Made by a program: the position numbers and the translations under genes | Assembly: GCA_028822065.1 (NCBI GenBank) | Contig: JAPKEL010000003.1 | Location: 39,959-103,958 of the forward strand | DNA from: Woeseiaceae bacterium | Lineage (GTDB): Bacteria > Pseudomonadota > Gammaproteobacteria > Steroidobacterales > Woeseiaceae | DNA length: 64,000 nucleotides | Direction of reading: 5' to 3' | The notes under the pieces: model-generated | Seen by the model: only the letters and a program-made list of their open reading frames with translations | The model's database searches: none | What the model was told of the DNA's origin: nothing | Shown: positions 1 through 8,859 of the stretch, piece by piece | How positions within the stretch are numbered: the stretch's first letter is position 1 | How the letters are laid out: each line of letters starts with the position of its first letter

Positions 1-1
1 A

Positions 2-694
2 ATTCAAATGGGCAAACAAGATATTATTTTTGCTGGAGGAGGCGAAGAAGAGGATTGGAGTTTGGCATGTATGTTTGATGCAATGGGCGCTCTCTCGACA
101 AAATATAATGAAAACCCGGAAACAGCTTCTAGGGCTTATGATGTTAATCGTGATGGTTTTGTTATCGCTGCGGGGGCTGGAATGCTGGTTCTTGAGGAAC
201 TTGAGCACGCAAAAGCACGCGGAGCGAATATCTATGCTGAATTGGTTGGTTATGGTGCAACCTCTGATGGTTATGACATGGTAGCCCCTTCTGGTGAAGG
301 AGCGATACGATGCATGCAAATTGCAAAAAGTACTGTGGATGGTCCGATTGATTACATCAATACTCATGGCACGAGTACTCCAGTCGGAGACACCACTGAA
401 TTAAAAGCTATGCGAGAGATATTTTCAGGCAAGGTGCCTTATTTTTCTTCGAGTAAATCCATGTGCGGCCATTCACTGGGTGCAACGGGTGTCCAAGAAG
501 CAATACATTGTCTCATGATGCTTGAAAATAACTTTATTGCACCATCAATTAATGTGGTGGATTTTGATCCTGAGCTTGATGGCATGCCGCTCGTCACCGA
601 ACGCTTAGATAATGCTGGTATCAAAACAGCAATGAGCAATAGCTTTGGTTTTGGCGGAACAAACGCCACTTTAGTAATGCAGAAAATAACTTAA
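2..694 (+). CDS. fabB: Beta-ketoacyl-ACP synthase I (3' part, cut by window edge)
   Basis: Fatty-acid chain elongation condensing enzyme, seen only as its last ~230 residues (about 406 in the family). The reading frame is open from base 2, where it reads [14 protein letters not shown]. That matches the middle of FabB, so the ATG at 8 is an internal Met and not the start. Both catalytic histidine motifs are present: [11 protein letters not shown] and the [12 protein letters not shown] region. The C-terminal [14 protein letters not shown] signature is also there. The catalytic Cys lies upstream of the window. FabB rather than FabF is favoured by the MVAPSGEGA and VQEAI wording. No fabA is visible in the window. 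Identification is secure; only the 5' part is missing. Confidence 0.95.
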   Translation: MQMGKQDIIFAGGGEEEDWSLACMFDAMGALSTKYNENPETASRAYDVNRDGFVIAAGAGMLVLEELEHAKARGANIYAELVGYGATSDGYDMVAPSGEGAIRCMQIAKSTVDGPIDYINTHGTSTPVGDTTELKAMREIFSGKVPYFSSSKSMCGHSLGATGVQEAIHCLMMLENNFIAPSINVVDFDPELDGMPLVTERLDNAGIKTAMSNSFGFGGTNATLVMQKIT

Positions 695-707
695 TTTCTT
701 GAGATAA

Positions 708-1565
708 ATGATGTCAATTGAACGTATTAAGGATGACAAAGCCTTTGATGGCAGTGTCGAAGTTTACCGTCACTCATCAAAAGTAAATAATTGTAGTATG
801 CAGTTCTCTGTATTTCGTCCACAGCAAGAGCAAAATACCAATGTGCCTATGCTAACCTGGTTATCCGGTCTGACGTGCAACGAAGATACTTTCATGTTCA
901 AAGCGGGTGCATTAAAGATGGCTTCAGAGTTAGGAATAATGATTCTGGCGCCAGATACAAGTCCTCGTGGCGACAATGTACCTGATGATAATGACGGAGC
1001 TTATGATTTTGGTTTAGGAGCTGGTTTTTATGTCAATGCAACAGAATTACCCTGGCAGGCTAATTATAATATGTATGATTATGTGACTGCAGAGTTACCG
1101 AGTATTGTTTCCTCAAATTTTAATGTAAATAAGAATCGTCAGGGGATTTTTGGTCATTCTATGGGAGGCCATGGCGCACTGACAATTGGCTTGAAAAATC
1201 CAGATTTATATAGATCTATCTCGGCATTCGCACCTATTTGTAATCCAGTAAATTGTCCATGGGGTAAAAAGGCTTTTGGTAATTATTTAGGTAATGATCA
1301 TTCTAAATGGAATGCACACGATGCCACTGAAATTGTTATAGCAGGTAATTACGATTTTCCACAGAATCCAATACTCATTGACCAGGGGCTTGATGATGAA
1401 TTCTTTGAACGTGAATTAAGTACTGATAGATTTGAGCAAGTTTGTAAAGATAAGCAACTTGCCATTAATTTACGCCGGCACGCTGATCATGGGCATGGAT
1501 ATTATTTTATTTCTACTTTCATCGAAGATCACCTCAGACATCATGCGAATTTTTTATGTAATTAA
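708..1565 (+). CDS. fghA: S-formylglutathione hydrolase
   Basis: Esterase that hydrolyses S-formylglutathione to formate and glutathione, the last step of glutathione-dependent formaldehyde detoxification in the cytoplasm. The 285-residue protein has the family length. The nucleophile elbow GHSMGGHGA puts the catalytic Ser at residue 151. The acid lies in DQGLDDEF (about 229) and the His in HADHGHGYYF (261). The WLSGLTCNEDTF motif near residue 51 is typical of the esterase D family. ATG codons at 708 and 711 are both possible starts. It sits 13 nt after fabB, but no functional link is implied. The partner S-(hydroxymethyl)glutathione dehydrogenase is not in the window. Confidence 0.95.
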   Translation: MMSIERIKDDKAFDGSVEVYRHSSKVNNCSMQFSVFRPQQEQNTNVPMLTWLSGLTCNEDTFMFKAGALKMASELGIMILAPDTSPRGDNVPDDNDGAYDFGLGAGFYVNATELPWQANYNMYDYVTAELPSIVSSNFNVNKNRQGIFGHSMGGHGALTIGLKNPDLYRSISAFAPICNPVNCPWGKKAFGNYLGNDHSKWNAHDATEIVIAGNYDFPQNPILIDQGLDDEFFERELSTDRFEQVCKDKQLAINLRRHADHGHGYYFISTFIEDHLRHHANFLCN

Positions 1566-1601
1566 AACTATATTTCGGCTATCCAGTCATTGGTTATAGA
1601 T

Positions 1602-2603
1602 ATGTCATTGCAGTTTATGCTTGTTTTCATTTCACTTTCATTGGTCGTTTTTTTTCTGTATTTATATATCAGTAGTAGCGTTTCATTTGACAGGCAAAAG
1701 AATCATACTCGAGCTGCATTAGCGCTTCCTAGTCATGATCAAATAGAAAATTGCTTTTCTCTTTGTTCGATAACAACCAAGGAGTTATGTTTTAGGGCGC
1801 GAGTATACAACTTGCATGGTAAGGGCGATGCTATAATTTTATTGCACGGTTTCCCTCAATCATCAATATCCTGGCAAGCTTTCTTCGATGCTGCAAAAAA
1901 TCTGGATTATAAAATTATCGCTTTTGATCAAAGAGGTTATAGTCCTGGTGCAAGATTAAAGAACATTCATGATTATACTACCGCTAAATTGGTTGAAGAT
2001 GTCTTTTCCATTGCTGATGCATTAAATATCCAGCGTTTTCATCTTGCCGGTCATGATTGGGGTGCGGCAATTGGATGGGCGGCAGTAATGTCACAATCAA
2101 AAAGAATTTTATCTTGGACAGCTTTATCTATTCCCCATTCACTGGCATTTTTTGAGGCGCTTCGTAATGACAAGGAACAAAAGAAGAAGAGCCGTTATAT
2201 TATTTTATTTAGAATGCGATGGTTGCCTGAACTGCTATTAACGGCCGGAAGATTATTCATCTTAAAATCATTGATGTTTCGTTGGATGCCGAAATTACAC
2301 GGACAAGAATACTTAGCTATTCTCTCTGAACCGGGCGCCCTCAGTGCCGTTTTAAATTGGTATAGAGCGATGGGGGTGGGTGAAAAATTTTCCTATAACG
2401 CTGACATTAATGTACCGGTATTGTTTATCTGGGGAAATCGTGATCCCGCCGTAAGTAGAAGATCTGTCTTTTTGCAAGACCAGTATATTAAAGGAATTTA
2501 TAAGAAAATTGAATTAGATGCTGGTCATTGGTTGCTTGAGCGGAGAACAGATTTGGTGGTACAAGAGATGTTAAAGCACATTGGCGGCGCATCAAAAAAT
2601 TAG
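1602..2603 (+). CDS. Membrane-anchored alpha/beta hydrolase, epoxide-hydrolase type
   Basis: Alpha/beta-hydrolase fold enzyme of about 333 residues. An N-terminal hydrophobic segment (residues 4-26) suggests a membrane anchor or uncleaved signal. The oxyanion motif HGFP is at 82-85. The nucleophile elbow GHDWG at 150-154 carries Asp152, as in epoxide hydrolases and haloalkane dehalogenases and unlike Ser esterases. The acid Asp281 (WGNRDP) and His309 (DAGHW) complete the triad. Nucleophile type and cap favour epoxide hydrolase, but the substrate cannot be told. The ATG at 1602 was chosen; a TTG at 1590 would add four residues and neither has a clear ribosome binding site. Its 3' end overlaps the convergent flavoprotein gene by 4 nt. 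Confidence 0.8.
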   Translation: MSLQFMLVFISLSLVVFFLYLYISSSVSFDRQKNHTRAALALPSHDQIENCFSLCSITTKELCFRARVYNLHGKGDAIILLHGFPQSSISWQAFFDAAKNLDYKIIAFDQRGYSPGARLKNIHDYTTAKLVEDVFSIADALNIQRFHLAGHDWGAAIGWAAVMSQSKRILSWTALSIPHSLAFFEALRNDKEQKKKSRYIILFRMRWLPELLLTAGRLFILKSLMFRWMPKLHGQEYLAILSEPGALSAVLNWYRAMGVGEKFSYNADINVPVLFIWGNRDPAVSRRSVFLQDQYIKGIYKKIELDAGHWLLERRTDLVVQEMLKHIGGASKN

Positions 2604-3763
2604 ATACGCAGATTATCAAAAATATTTTTATTGTCCTCTATAATTCGTTCGGTTACTTCGGCTTCAGGATTACGAGACCAATCATCTTTTTGGCCTGAGC
2701 CGCCGAGAAGTATTTCTCCTTTTCTGGGAAACATATAGGTGACATCTGTGCCACCACCGACAGTCAGGTAGTCAATAGCTGGATCAGGTGGGATAAAAAC
2801 TAACTGACCTTTTACGGGGGTTAATTCTTCATCCTCAAATAATGCTTTAGATCCAAGGCCTGTGCAATTAAAAATGGTATGTTCTTTAAGCGAAAGAATG
2901 TCATCCAAATGGGTAAAATTTCGGATTTTAAAGTGACCGCCTGAGAGAAGAAAGTCATCGCGAACACGTCTTAAGAATGTTGCTGGCTCGATCATCATAG
3001 TAACTGTTCGCTTAACGAAAGGAACAGGGAACGGATGTTCATGCGGTTTAAGGTTTGCAATTGAGGAGAATAGTTCGGGAAGCTCTCTAAGATAATACGG
3101 CTCTTCATTTTGATTGTTACTTAGATAGTAATTTTCAAGAAAACGAATTCCATAATTAGCTCCACTTAAATTTTGATAAGCATGATGGGAGATTCGGGAA
3201 GCATATTTGTATTGTTCTTCAAAAGCTTTGGATGCAACTCCTTCTTCGAACACGCTAGTAGGCGCCCATTGACCGGCTCCCACATTGGACACTGAGTGCC
3301 GTGTAATGTCACGAGTATAGATGGTGACATCCCAACCAGCATCTTGAAGTAACCTGGCAGTGGTAAGGCCCATTATTCCACTTCCTATCACAGCGGCTTG
3401 ATTAATAGGAAGTCCTGCTGCTTGATGCACGGCCAATGCGGATGAACCCCATGACAATGAAATACCACCTCCACCATGACCGTAATTATGGACGATATTT
3501 TTCTTATCGTACTCTTCTCGCTTTACTACAAAACCAGAGGGTCGATAGGGCCTTAAACCCACGATAACACGTACTATTTTATCGCGAGTTATGCGTGGTG
3601 CAAAAAATGGTGTTCTAGAATGAGGGCGCTCATAATTCTTGTTTAATATTGTAGATATTTTAGAACAAGCACTTAAGGATGAGAGTGCACCTACTGTGCC
3701 AAGTGTTTTAATTACTTGACGACGAGTAGGGTTATTTTTTGGCGTTTTATTAGTAATATCCAT
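2600..3763 (-). CDS. Tat-exported FAD oxidoreductase, D-amino-acid oxidase family, circularly permuted
   Basis: Flavin-dependent oxidase-like protein of 387 residues. The N-terminus carries a twin-arginine motif (TRRQVIK, 13-19), a hydrophobic stretch and a lipobox-like LSAC ending at Cys33, so export as a periplasmic lipoprotein is likely. In ordinary D-amino-acid oxidases the order is Rossmann GxGxxG first and GFRPxRP...HNYGHGG last. Here GLRPYRP (69-75) and VHNYGHGGGG (91-100) precede the dinucleotide fold VIGSGIMG (125-132), and the protein ends just where the usual C-terminal block would begin. The parts seem complete but rotated. Substrate is unknown; a D-amino acid or other amine is plausible. 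Transcribed divergently from the GTP cyclohydrolase gene. Confidence 0.8.
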   Translation of the reverse strand: MDITNKTPKNNPTRRQVIKTLGTVGALSSLSACSKISTILNKNYERPHSRTPFFAPRITRDKIVRVIVGLRPYRPSGFVVKREEYDKKNIVHNYGHGGGGISLSWGSSALAVHQAAGLPINQAAVIGSGIMGLTTARLLQDAGWDVTIYTRDITRHSVSNVGAGQWAPTSVFEEGVASKAFEEQYKYASRISHHAYQNLSGANYGIRFLENYYLSNNQNEEPYYLRELPELFSSIANLKPHEHPFPVPFVKRTVTMMIEPATFLRRVRDDFLLSGGHFKIRNFTHLDDILSLKEHTIFNCTGLGSKALFEDEELTPVKGQLVFIPPDPAIDYLTVGGGTDVTYMFPRKGEILLGGSGQKDDWSRNPEAEVTERIIEDNKNIFDNLRI

Positions 3764-3848
3764 ATTTTCAGCGATCCTAGATTATTTGTTTATAAATTAA
3801 TTTATATTGATTAAACTGCTTTATCAAATTAAATGATAATCTTACATT

Positions 3849-4670
3849 ATGTTCACATATATAGATCCTGAAGTCCGCGGCCGTTTATTGGAAAGAGGTA
3901 AACTGGTTACAATCAATTACGATGGCAATATTATTGACTCAAATTCAAATTTTGAGAATGAAAGTCATGCAATCAGCATTCTTGGCCCAATTCCATTACC
4001 TATGTCAAATGTGGGAGTTGAGTATAATGTCGATTGGTACGCTTGTGTGCGTCATACTGAGCTCAACAAAGTCGAAGAGTTGGCTAATGAGTTACGCCAC
4101 AGTGATGGAAAAAATTCATTTGCCATTTTAGCTTCTTCTATGGCGATAAACAGTGTTCTGATCATGGGGGATAGTTCAAAATGGCAGAATCCATTAATTC
4201 GAGTTCATTCTAGCTGCTTAACTGGAGATGTTTTTGGTTCCGGAAGATGTGAGTGCGGCCCACAACTTGATAAGTCCTTAGAGAAGATTAAAAATGATGA
4301 AGCGGGTGGTATGGTGATTTATATGTCGGGTCATGAAGGAAGAGGAATTGGCTTATGGGCAAAAGCAGCCACTTATTTATTACAAGATGATGGTGAAGAC
4401 ACTTATCAAGCAAATCGCTCACTAGGCTTGGAAGATGATTCTCGGGATTTTTCAGATGCAGCTATTTTAATAAAATATTTTCATGGCAAACAATCTTTTC
4501 GGTTAATGACCAATAACCCGAAAAAAATTGATGATTTAACTGCATTTGGTTTAAAAGATATTATTCCTGTCAAGCATCTTATTGGTGTCACAGATAAGAA
4601 TAGAAATTATCTGTCAGCTAAACAAAATTGGGGTCATCGCTTGGATGATGATGATCTTAAGAATAAATAA
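3849..4670 (+). CDS. ribA: GTP cyclohydrolase II with N-terminal extension
   Basis: Probable GTP cyclohydrolase II, which opens GTP to 2,5-diamino-6-ribosylamino-pyrimidinone phosphate at the start of riboflavin synthesis. The zinc-site region at 118-137 has Cys123, Cys134 and Cys136 in the family spacing. HEGRGIGL (162-169), DTYQAN (184-189), DSRDF (197-201) and TNNPKK (221-226) follow in order. Stand-alone RibA is about 200 residues; this protein has 273, with roughly 90 extra N-terminal residues that do not read as a RibB domain. No other rib gene is nearby, so a paralogue with another role, such as a URC1-like pyrimidine-catabolic enzyme, remains possible. Its stop abuts the convergent queF stop exactly. 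Confidence 0.8.
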   Translation: MFTYIDPEVRGRLLERGKLVTINYDGNIIDSNSNFENESHAISILGPIPLPMSNVGVEYNVDWYACVRHTELNKVEELANELRHSDGKNSFAILASSMAINSVLIMGDSSKWQNPLIRVHSSCLTGDVFGSGRCECGPQLDKSLEKIKNDEAGGMVIYMSGHEGRGIGLWAKAATYLLQDDGEDTYQANRSLGLEDDSRDFSDAAILIKYFHGKQSFRLMTNNPKKIDDLTAFGLKDIIPVKHLIGVTDKNRNYLSAKQNWGHRLDDDDLKNK

Positions 4671-5483
4671 TTATTGACGCCAAAGCCTATTATTTTCTGG
4701 ATTATCTTCATAATCAGATCTGAACGGATTGATATCTATTCCACCACGTCTATTATAACGAGCATAAACTGTTAATTGATCAGGTTGACAGTATTTTTTA
4801 ATATCAAGGAAGATTTTCTCGACGCATGCTTCGTGAAAGTCGTTGTGCCCTCGATAAGAATTAATGTAACTTAATAATCCACCGCAATGAATTTTTCCCC
4901 CTTTATATTTTATAATGATGGTGCCGGTATCCGGTTGATTGGTTACAGGACAATTGGTTCTTAATATCTCTGAATAAAGCACTTCCTCTGTCTGTGTATT
5001 ATTATCAGTTCTGAGTGCATCAACCATTATCTCTGAATGAGAAAAATCGGCATCCTCATGATCGATAGAATATCCTTCCACTGAGCTGATTTGATTTCTT
5101 CCATTGTTATCATTTGTATCAAATGAAGCTGTTATATCACATTTAGTCAGTTGGGATAAATCTCTTTTAATAAGATCGATAACCTTAGATGTAGATTGGT
5201 ATTGATCGTTAGAAAAGCTATTCAAATAGAGTTTCAACGATTTGGATTCAACAATTTTCTCTGAAGCAGAAGAAAAAGTAAGGGTGAGCTTTCCTATGAC
5301 CGGCCTTCCTGAATTGTCCAACCAAGAAAATTCCCATGCATTCCAGATATCTATACCATGAAATACAGCAGTTTCATTAGCCATGTATTGATCACGACTG
5401 TCTTTTCTGTCTATCGCAAAAAGTAGATCGGGTGTATATATATCTGGATAGCTTGTATCTTTTCCAAGAGGATTATCATTCAA
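4671..5483 (-). CDS. queF: NADPH-dependent 7-cyano-7-deazaguanine reductase (type II)
   Basis: Reduces preQ0 to preQ1 in queuosine biosynthesis. The 270-residue length marks the long, two-lobed type II form found in gammaproteobacteria. The QueF signature ESKSLKLYLNSF lies at 79-90. The catalytic Cys178 is in RTNCPVTNQPDTG with Asp185 nearby, and HNDFHE (213-218) supplies the conserved His/Glu. It starts 14 nt after the stop of the TPR lipoprotein gene on the same strand, so the two are likely cotranscribed. queA and tgt, which use preQ1, are near 53 kb in this window. Confidence 0.96.
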   Translation of the reverse strand: MNDNPLGKDTSYPDIYTPDLLFAIDRKDSRDQYMANETAVFHGIDIWNAWEFSWLDNSGRPVIGKLTLTFSSASEKIVESKSLKLYLNSFSNDQYQSTSKVIDLIKRDLSQLTKCDITASFDTNDNNGRNQISSVEGYSIDHEDADFSHSEIMVDALRTDNNTQTEEVLYSEILRTNCPVTNQPDTGTIIIKYKGGKIHCGGLLSYINSYRGHNDFHEACVEKIFLDIKKYCQPDQLTVYARYNRRGGIDINPFRSDYEDNPENNRLWRQ

Positions 5484-5497
5484 TACAATATGCCCTT

Positions 5498-7159
5498 TTA
5501 AAAGCGCGGAGAAGTCAATGTAACATCAGCATTTGCCCAAACAATGTCAAAGCGTTGTTGGATCTCGCTGGAATCTTTATTTTGTGCTTTTAATGCATCA
5601 ATTAATCCATACATGGCCCAACCATTTCGCGGATATCTTGTGAGATTTTCTTTGAAGACTCTCTCGGCCTCACTCGCATTTCCCGATGCTAATAAAGCTT
5701 TACCAAGAGAGAGTCTAGTAGGGTAATACCAGAAAGGTGGTTCCGTGTATGGCAGTTCATCTTGAACTGTAACCGCTTTAGTGAATTGTTCAATGGCCTC
5801 AGTGGTGTTATCTTCAGCCATCGCTATCTCCCCCAATGCTAGTGAATCTGCAATATCTAAAAGCATTGAAGCAGGGTAATAGATGGAATCAAGATGCAGG
5901 ACATCGTCTGTATTTTTATATGCACCAAGCATAGCTTGTTCTTTTTTTGCCATTGTTAATTCACCGGTATTAGCAAAAGCAATCGCTCGTGTGTAATGCC
6001 AAATCCCATTTGCATACTCCAGTCTTTCTGCTGGAGCTGGCTGTTGCAATACCTCATTCCAGCGACCAAATTGCACTAAAGATTGCATTGGAATAGTTTT
6101 AAAGAACTCTACTCCTGGAAATTGATCAATCATTTCTATTCGGACATTCTTGGCCACTTTTTCGCCGGCTTCAATAGCTACTTTACTTCTTCCTTCCATG
6201 CTTGATGAGGCCCATAAGAAGTGAATGTTATGAGGATAATAGGCGGCAGGATAGAAACCTTGGGCATTACAAGCAGCGATATACGCCTCATCAACTGCAG
6301 CGGCCATTTCATTAGATTTAGAGGCGTCAGCATACCGACCTACGCGCCAATAGATGTGAGAAGGCATATGCACAAGATGTCCTGCACCTGGCACTAAATC
6401 GAGCAAGATATCGGCTGGTGCTTCAGCTCTTTCTGGCTTTGAAGATGATTCAACTGCATGAATATAAAGGTGAATCGCCATGGGGTGCGCTGGATTTCTG
6501 GCTAATACCTCTTCAAGTTTATCGATAGCTTCAACAGTGAGTGGTTTGGGGTTGTCTGCATCAATCCAATAGTTCCATGGCATGGTATTCATGAGTGATT
6601 CTGCAAATAGAGAAGCCGCATCATCATCATCCGGATATTTTTGTGATAAAGAGCGCATCGCGTTTGCATAAGCTTGATCAAGTGGAGCTCTCGCTGAGGA
6701 AAGGTCACCATTGTATCGCTTTGCTAACGCATCGATATAATCACCTTCTTTTTGTGAGGCGCTATCTTTAAGTAACAGAGCTTTTTGTATGGCAGTAAAA
6801 GCGGCTTCACGCTCATGATCTGCCATAATGACCGCACCATTACTGGTTACATTGATATTAGGCCCAAGTGCTAATGCCTCGCCCCAATAACACATAGCAC
6901 AATCAGGGTCCAAAGTCTGAGCAGCTCTAAAAGAACGAGCTGACTCAGCATGATTGAATGCGAAGTCAATTGTTAAGCCTTGATCAAAGTATCTCTGTAC
7001 ATAAGGATCTTCAGTGGTTATCGGGTGTGCGTGGTTACCCATGTCTTCAAAAAGAGGTGCACCGGCACGTGTCACTAGATCATTTAAGCTTTCTTCGGAA
7101 GAGCAGCTTCCAATAAACACTGAGGTTAAGATTAATAATGTGGTTTTAAATTTATTCAT
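5498..7159 (-). CDS. TPR-repeat lipoprotein
   Basis: A 553-residue exported protein of unknown function. It opens with a short basic segment, a hydrophobic core and a lipobox (FIGSC, Cys19), so it should be a lipoprotein. The mature part is built of helical repeats resembling tetratricopeptide repeats. Examples are the segment with CAMCYWGEALALGPN, the HPMAIHLYIHAVESS segment, and a clear C-terminal repeat around ASEAERVFKENLTRYPRNG. Such proteins act as scaffolds, not enzymes. It lies between the EVE-domain gene (45 nt upstream) and queF (14 nt downstream) on the same strand. The partner is unknown. Confidence 0.75.
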   Translation of the reverse strand: MNKFKTTLLILTSVFIGSCSSEESLNDLVTRAGAPLFEDMGNHAHPITTEDPYVQRYFDQGLTIDFAFNHAESARSFRAAQTLDPDCAMCYWGEALALGPNINVTSNGAVIMADHEREAAFTAIQKALLLKDSASQKEGDYIDALAKRYNGDLSSARAPLDQAYANAMRSLSQKYPDDDDAASLFAESLMNTMPWNYWIDADNPKPLTVEAIDKLEEVLARNPAHPMAIHLYIHAVESSSKPERAEAPADILLDLVPGAGHLVHMPSHIYWRVGRYADASKSNEMAAAVDEAYIAACNAQGFYPAAYYPHNIHFLWASSSMEGRSKVAIEAGEKVAKNVRIEMIDQFPGVEFFKTIPMQSLVQFGRWNEVLQQPAPAERLEYANGIWHYTRAIAFANTGELTMAKKEQAMLGAYKNTDDVLHLDSIYYPASMLLDIADSLALGEIAMAEDNTTEAIEQFTKAVTVQDELPYTEPPFWYYPTRLSLGKALLASGNASEAERVFKENLTRYPRNGWAMYGLIDALKAQNKDSSEIQQRFDIVWANADVTLTSPRF

Positions 7160-7204
7160 AGTATTTCCATATAATCGAGGGATTCATTAAGGGCAATGCG
7201 TTTA

Positions 7205-7657
7205 TTATTCTAAGTCAAGTATTAGATCCCATTCTTTTTTTTCCACTGGAATGACAGACAATCGATTACCTCTTTGGTTTAATCGAAAATCTTGTAATTT
7301 TTCGTGTTCTTTTAATTCTTTTAGAGAAATTTCGCGTTTTAGTTTTCGTTTATATTTTACATCAACAAGCAACCAACGCGGATTAGCGGGGTCACTTTTG
7401 CTATCATAGTATTTCGATTTAGGATCAAATTGAGTTACATCGGGGTAAGCTTCACTCGCTATAGTCATTAATCCAGTGATTGCAGGTATTTTGCAGTTAG
7501 AGTGATAAAAAAAAGCAATGTCACCTATTTGCATTTGGTCACGAAACATATTCCTAACTTGATAGTTTCGAATACCATCCCACGGTTCTTGCTTGTCTCT
7601 TTTCAGATCATCGATACCATAGACATCGGGTTCTGATTTCATTAACCAATAAGCCAT
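7205..7657 (-). CDS. EVE domain protein
   Basis: Single-domain EVE protein of 150 residues, the usual length for this PUA-like family (thymocyte nuclear protein 1 group). Family hallmarks are visible: YWLMKSEPDVYGIDDL at the N-terminus, then WDGIRNYQVRNMFRDQM, GDIAFFYHSNC and a C-terminal RLSVIPV segment. EVE domains bind modified nucleobases such as methylated cytosine, but the bacterial stand-alone proteins have no settled role. It is the first gene of a probable EVE-TPR-queF transcription unit. The genomic link to a tRNA-modification gene is suggestive only. Confidence 0.88.
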   Translation of the reverse strand: MAYWLMKSEPDVYGIDDLKRDKQEPWDGIRNYQVRNMFRDQMQIGDIAFFYHSNCKIPAITGLMTIASEAYPDVTQFDPKSKYYDSKSDPANPRWLLVDVKYKRKLKREISLKELKEHEKLQDFRLNQRGNRLSVIPVEKKEWDLILDLE

Positions 7658-7773
7658 TTCTTACCTATAAAGATTTAACAATTAATTATGTCGCATTTCT
7701 TAATACATACGTCTTTATAAGCAATATACAATCAAGGAGTTTTTTTTTAAAGTTTTAAGTGGTTTTCGCTTAT

Positions 7774-8859
7774 TTAGAATTTAAACTCTAAATCTATTTG
7801 TACACGATTATAATCAATTCGCTCTGTTTTTGATGGCTTGTAATTTGATACAATAAACGCTCCACTAAGAGTCATATTATCCTTCAATGTGTATCTGGTT
7901 CTAATGAAATGTCCTTTTGAATCGGTATGTCCTCCTGCAAAATCTGAATCTGAAAAAGATCCTAATACTGCATTTTTTTCAGTGTTTTGATAAGTATAAC
8001 TAAATTGTTTATCACCGCGTTTCTTGGATGAGCCGACTTTGATCCCCCATGAATGAGCTTTGTTTTCATCGGTAACAGCGGAATTATTTATTACTTCAAG
8101 ATGCAAGATAACAGGTAGTTGAGCTAATTCAGTCTTAATTTCAGAAAAAAATTCATATAATTTATAATCAAAAAGGTAATTCCCATCTAAGTCTAAACTA
8201 TTTCCTTTTGCCTTATAAAAAGGCAAACTACCATAGGCTTTTTTATAGCCATGGTATCCAATGCCAGCAATCATTGAGGTTGTATTGTTGAGTCTAAAAT
8301 CTTTACCCGCTTGAAAAGACTGCAGAATTGTATCGTTTCTCTCTAGGTCCTGGTCGATTATGATATAAGCGCCATTAAAAAATGTACTATCAACCTCATA
8401 ATTGACAAATATTCCTTCTGGATTTAGATCGTTATCCCATAAAAGATTATTTTCACCTGCAGTAAACCATGGCATTTTCATTTTACCACCCATGATTTGT
8501 AATTTTTCATTAACCTTCCAGTTAACATAAGCTCTTCCAATACCTATCTCTTTTCCTGAGGTGCTTTCACCAAAAGTTTGGTTAGATGAAACAGGGTCAT
8601 CAATACCAGTTTCAAATCTAAGAAATAATTCAATATTTTCAGAAATGGTTGTGGATAGACTTAGTCTTGCTCTATATCTTTCACGTTCATTATTATTACC
8701 AGGGTTTTTATAGATGCCGTCCCAACGAAGACGGGCATCTCCTTTGAGTGAAATATTGTCATACCATTTTGGTGTAACTGTATCAGCAAATAAAAGATAT
8801 GGATTGAATAAACAAGTTGTAAGCACCGCAATTAATGCAAACAACTTAAACTTTTTCAT
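7774..8859 (-). CDS. Putative outer-membrane porin linked to phosphate uptake
   Basis: A 361-residue protein with a classical signal peptide (KKFKLF followed by a hydrophobic run and a cleavage site near LLFADT). The rest is dominated by alternating amphipathic strands rich in Tyr, Gly and Asn. It ends in a terminal Phe (DLEFKF), the mark of outer-membrane beta-barrels. The opening LKGDARLRWDG resembles the putative porin family. Its ATG overlaps the pit stop codon by one base (TAATG), so it is translationally coupled to the transporter. This suggests that it lets phosphate across the outer membrane. Specificity is inferred from context only. Confidence 0.8.
   Translation of the reverse strand: MKKFKLFALIAVLTTCLFNPYLLFADTVTPKWYDNISLKGDARLRWDGIYKNPGNNNERERYRARLSLSTTISENIELFLRFETGIDDPVSSNQTFGESTSGKEIGIGRAYVNWKVNEKLQIMGGKMKMPWFTAGENNLLWDNDLNPEGIFVNYEVDSTFFNGAYIIIDQDLERNDTILQSFQAGKDFRLNNTTSMIAGIGYHGYKKAYGSLPFYKAKGNSLDLDGNYLFDYKLYEFFSEIKTELAQLPVILHLEVINNSAVTDENKAHSWGIKVGSSKKRGDKQFSYTYQNTEKNAVLGSFSDSDFAGGHTDSKGHFIRTRYTLKDNMTLSGAFIVSNYKPSKTERIDYNRVQIDLEFKF

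Noticed and set aside
8..10. ATG as the start of the first gene
   Set aside because: The upstream codons ATT CAA continue the FabB alignment, so the gene is cut by the window edge.
3791..3806. 16-bp palindrome TATAAATTAATTTATA between divergent genes
   Set aside because: Consists only of A and T in an AT-rich spacer; expected by chance too often to call an operator.
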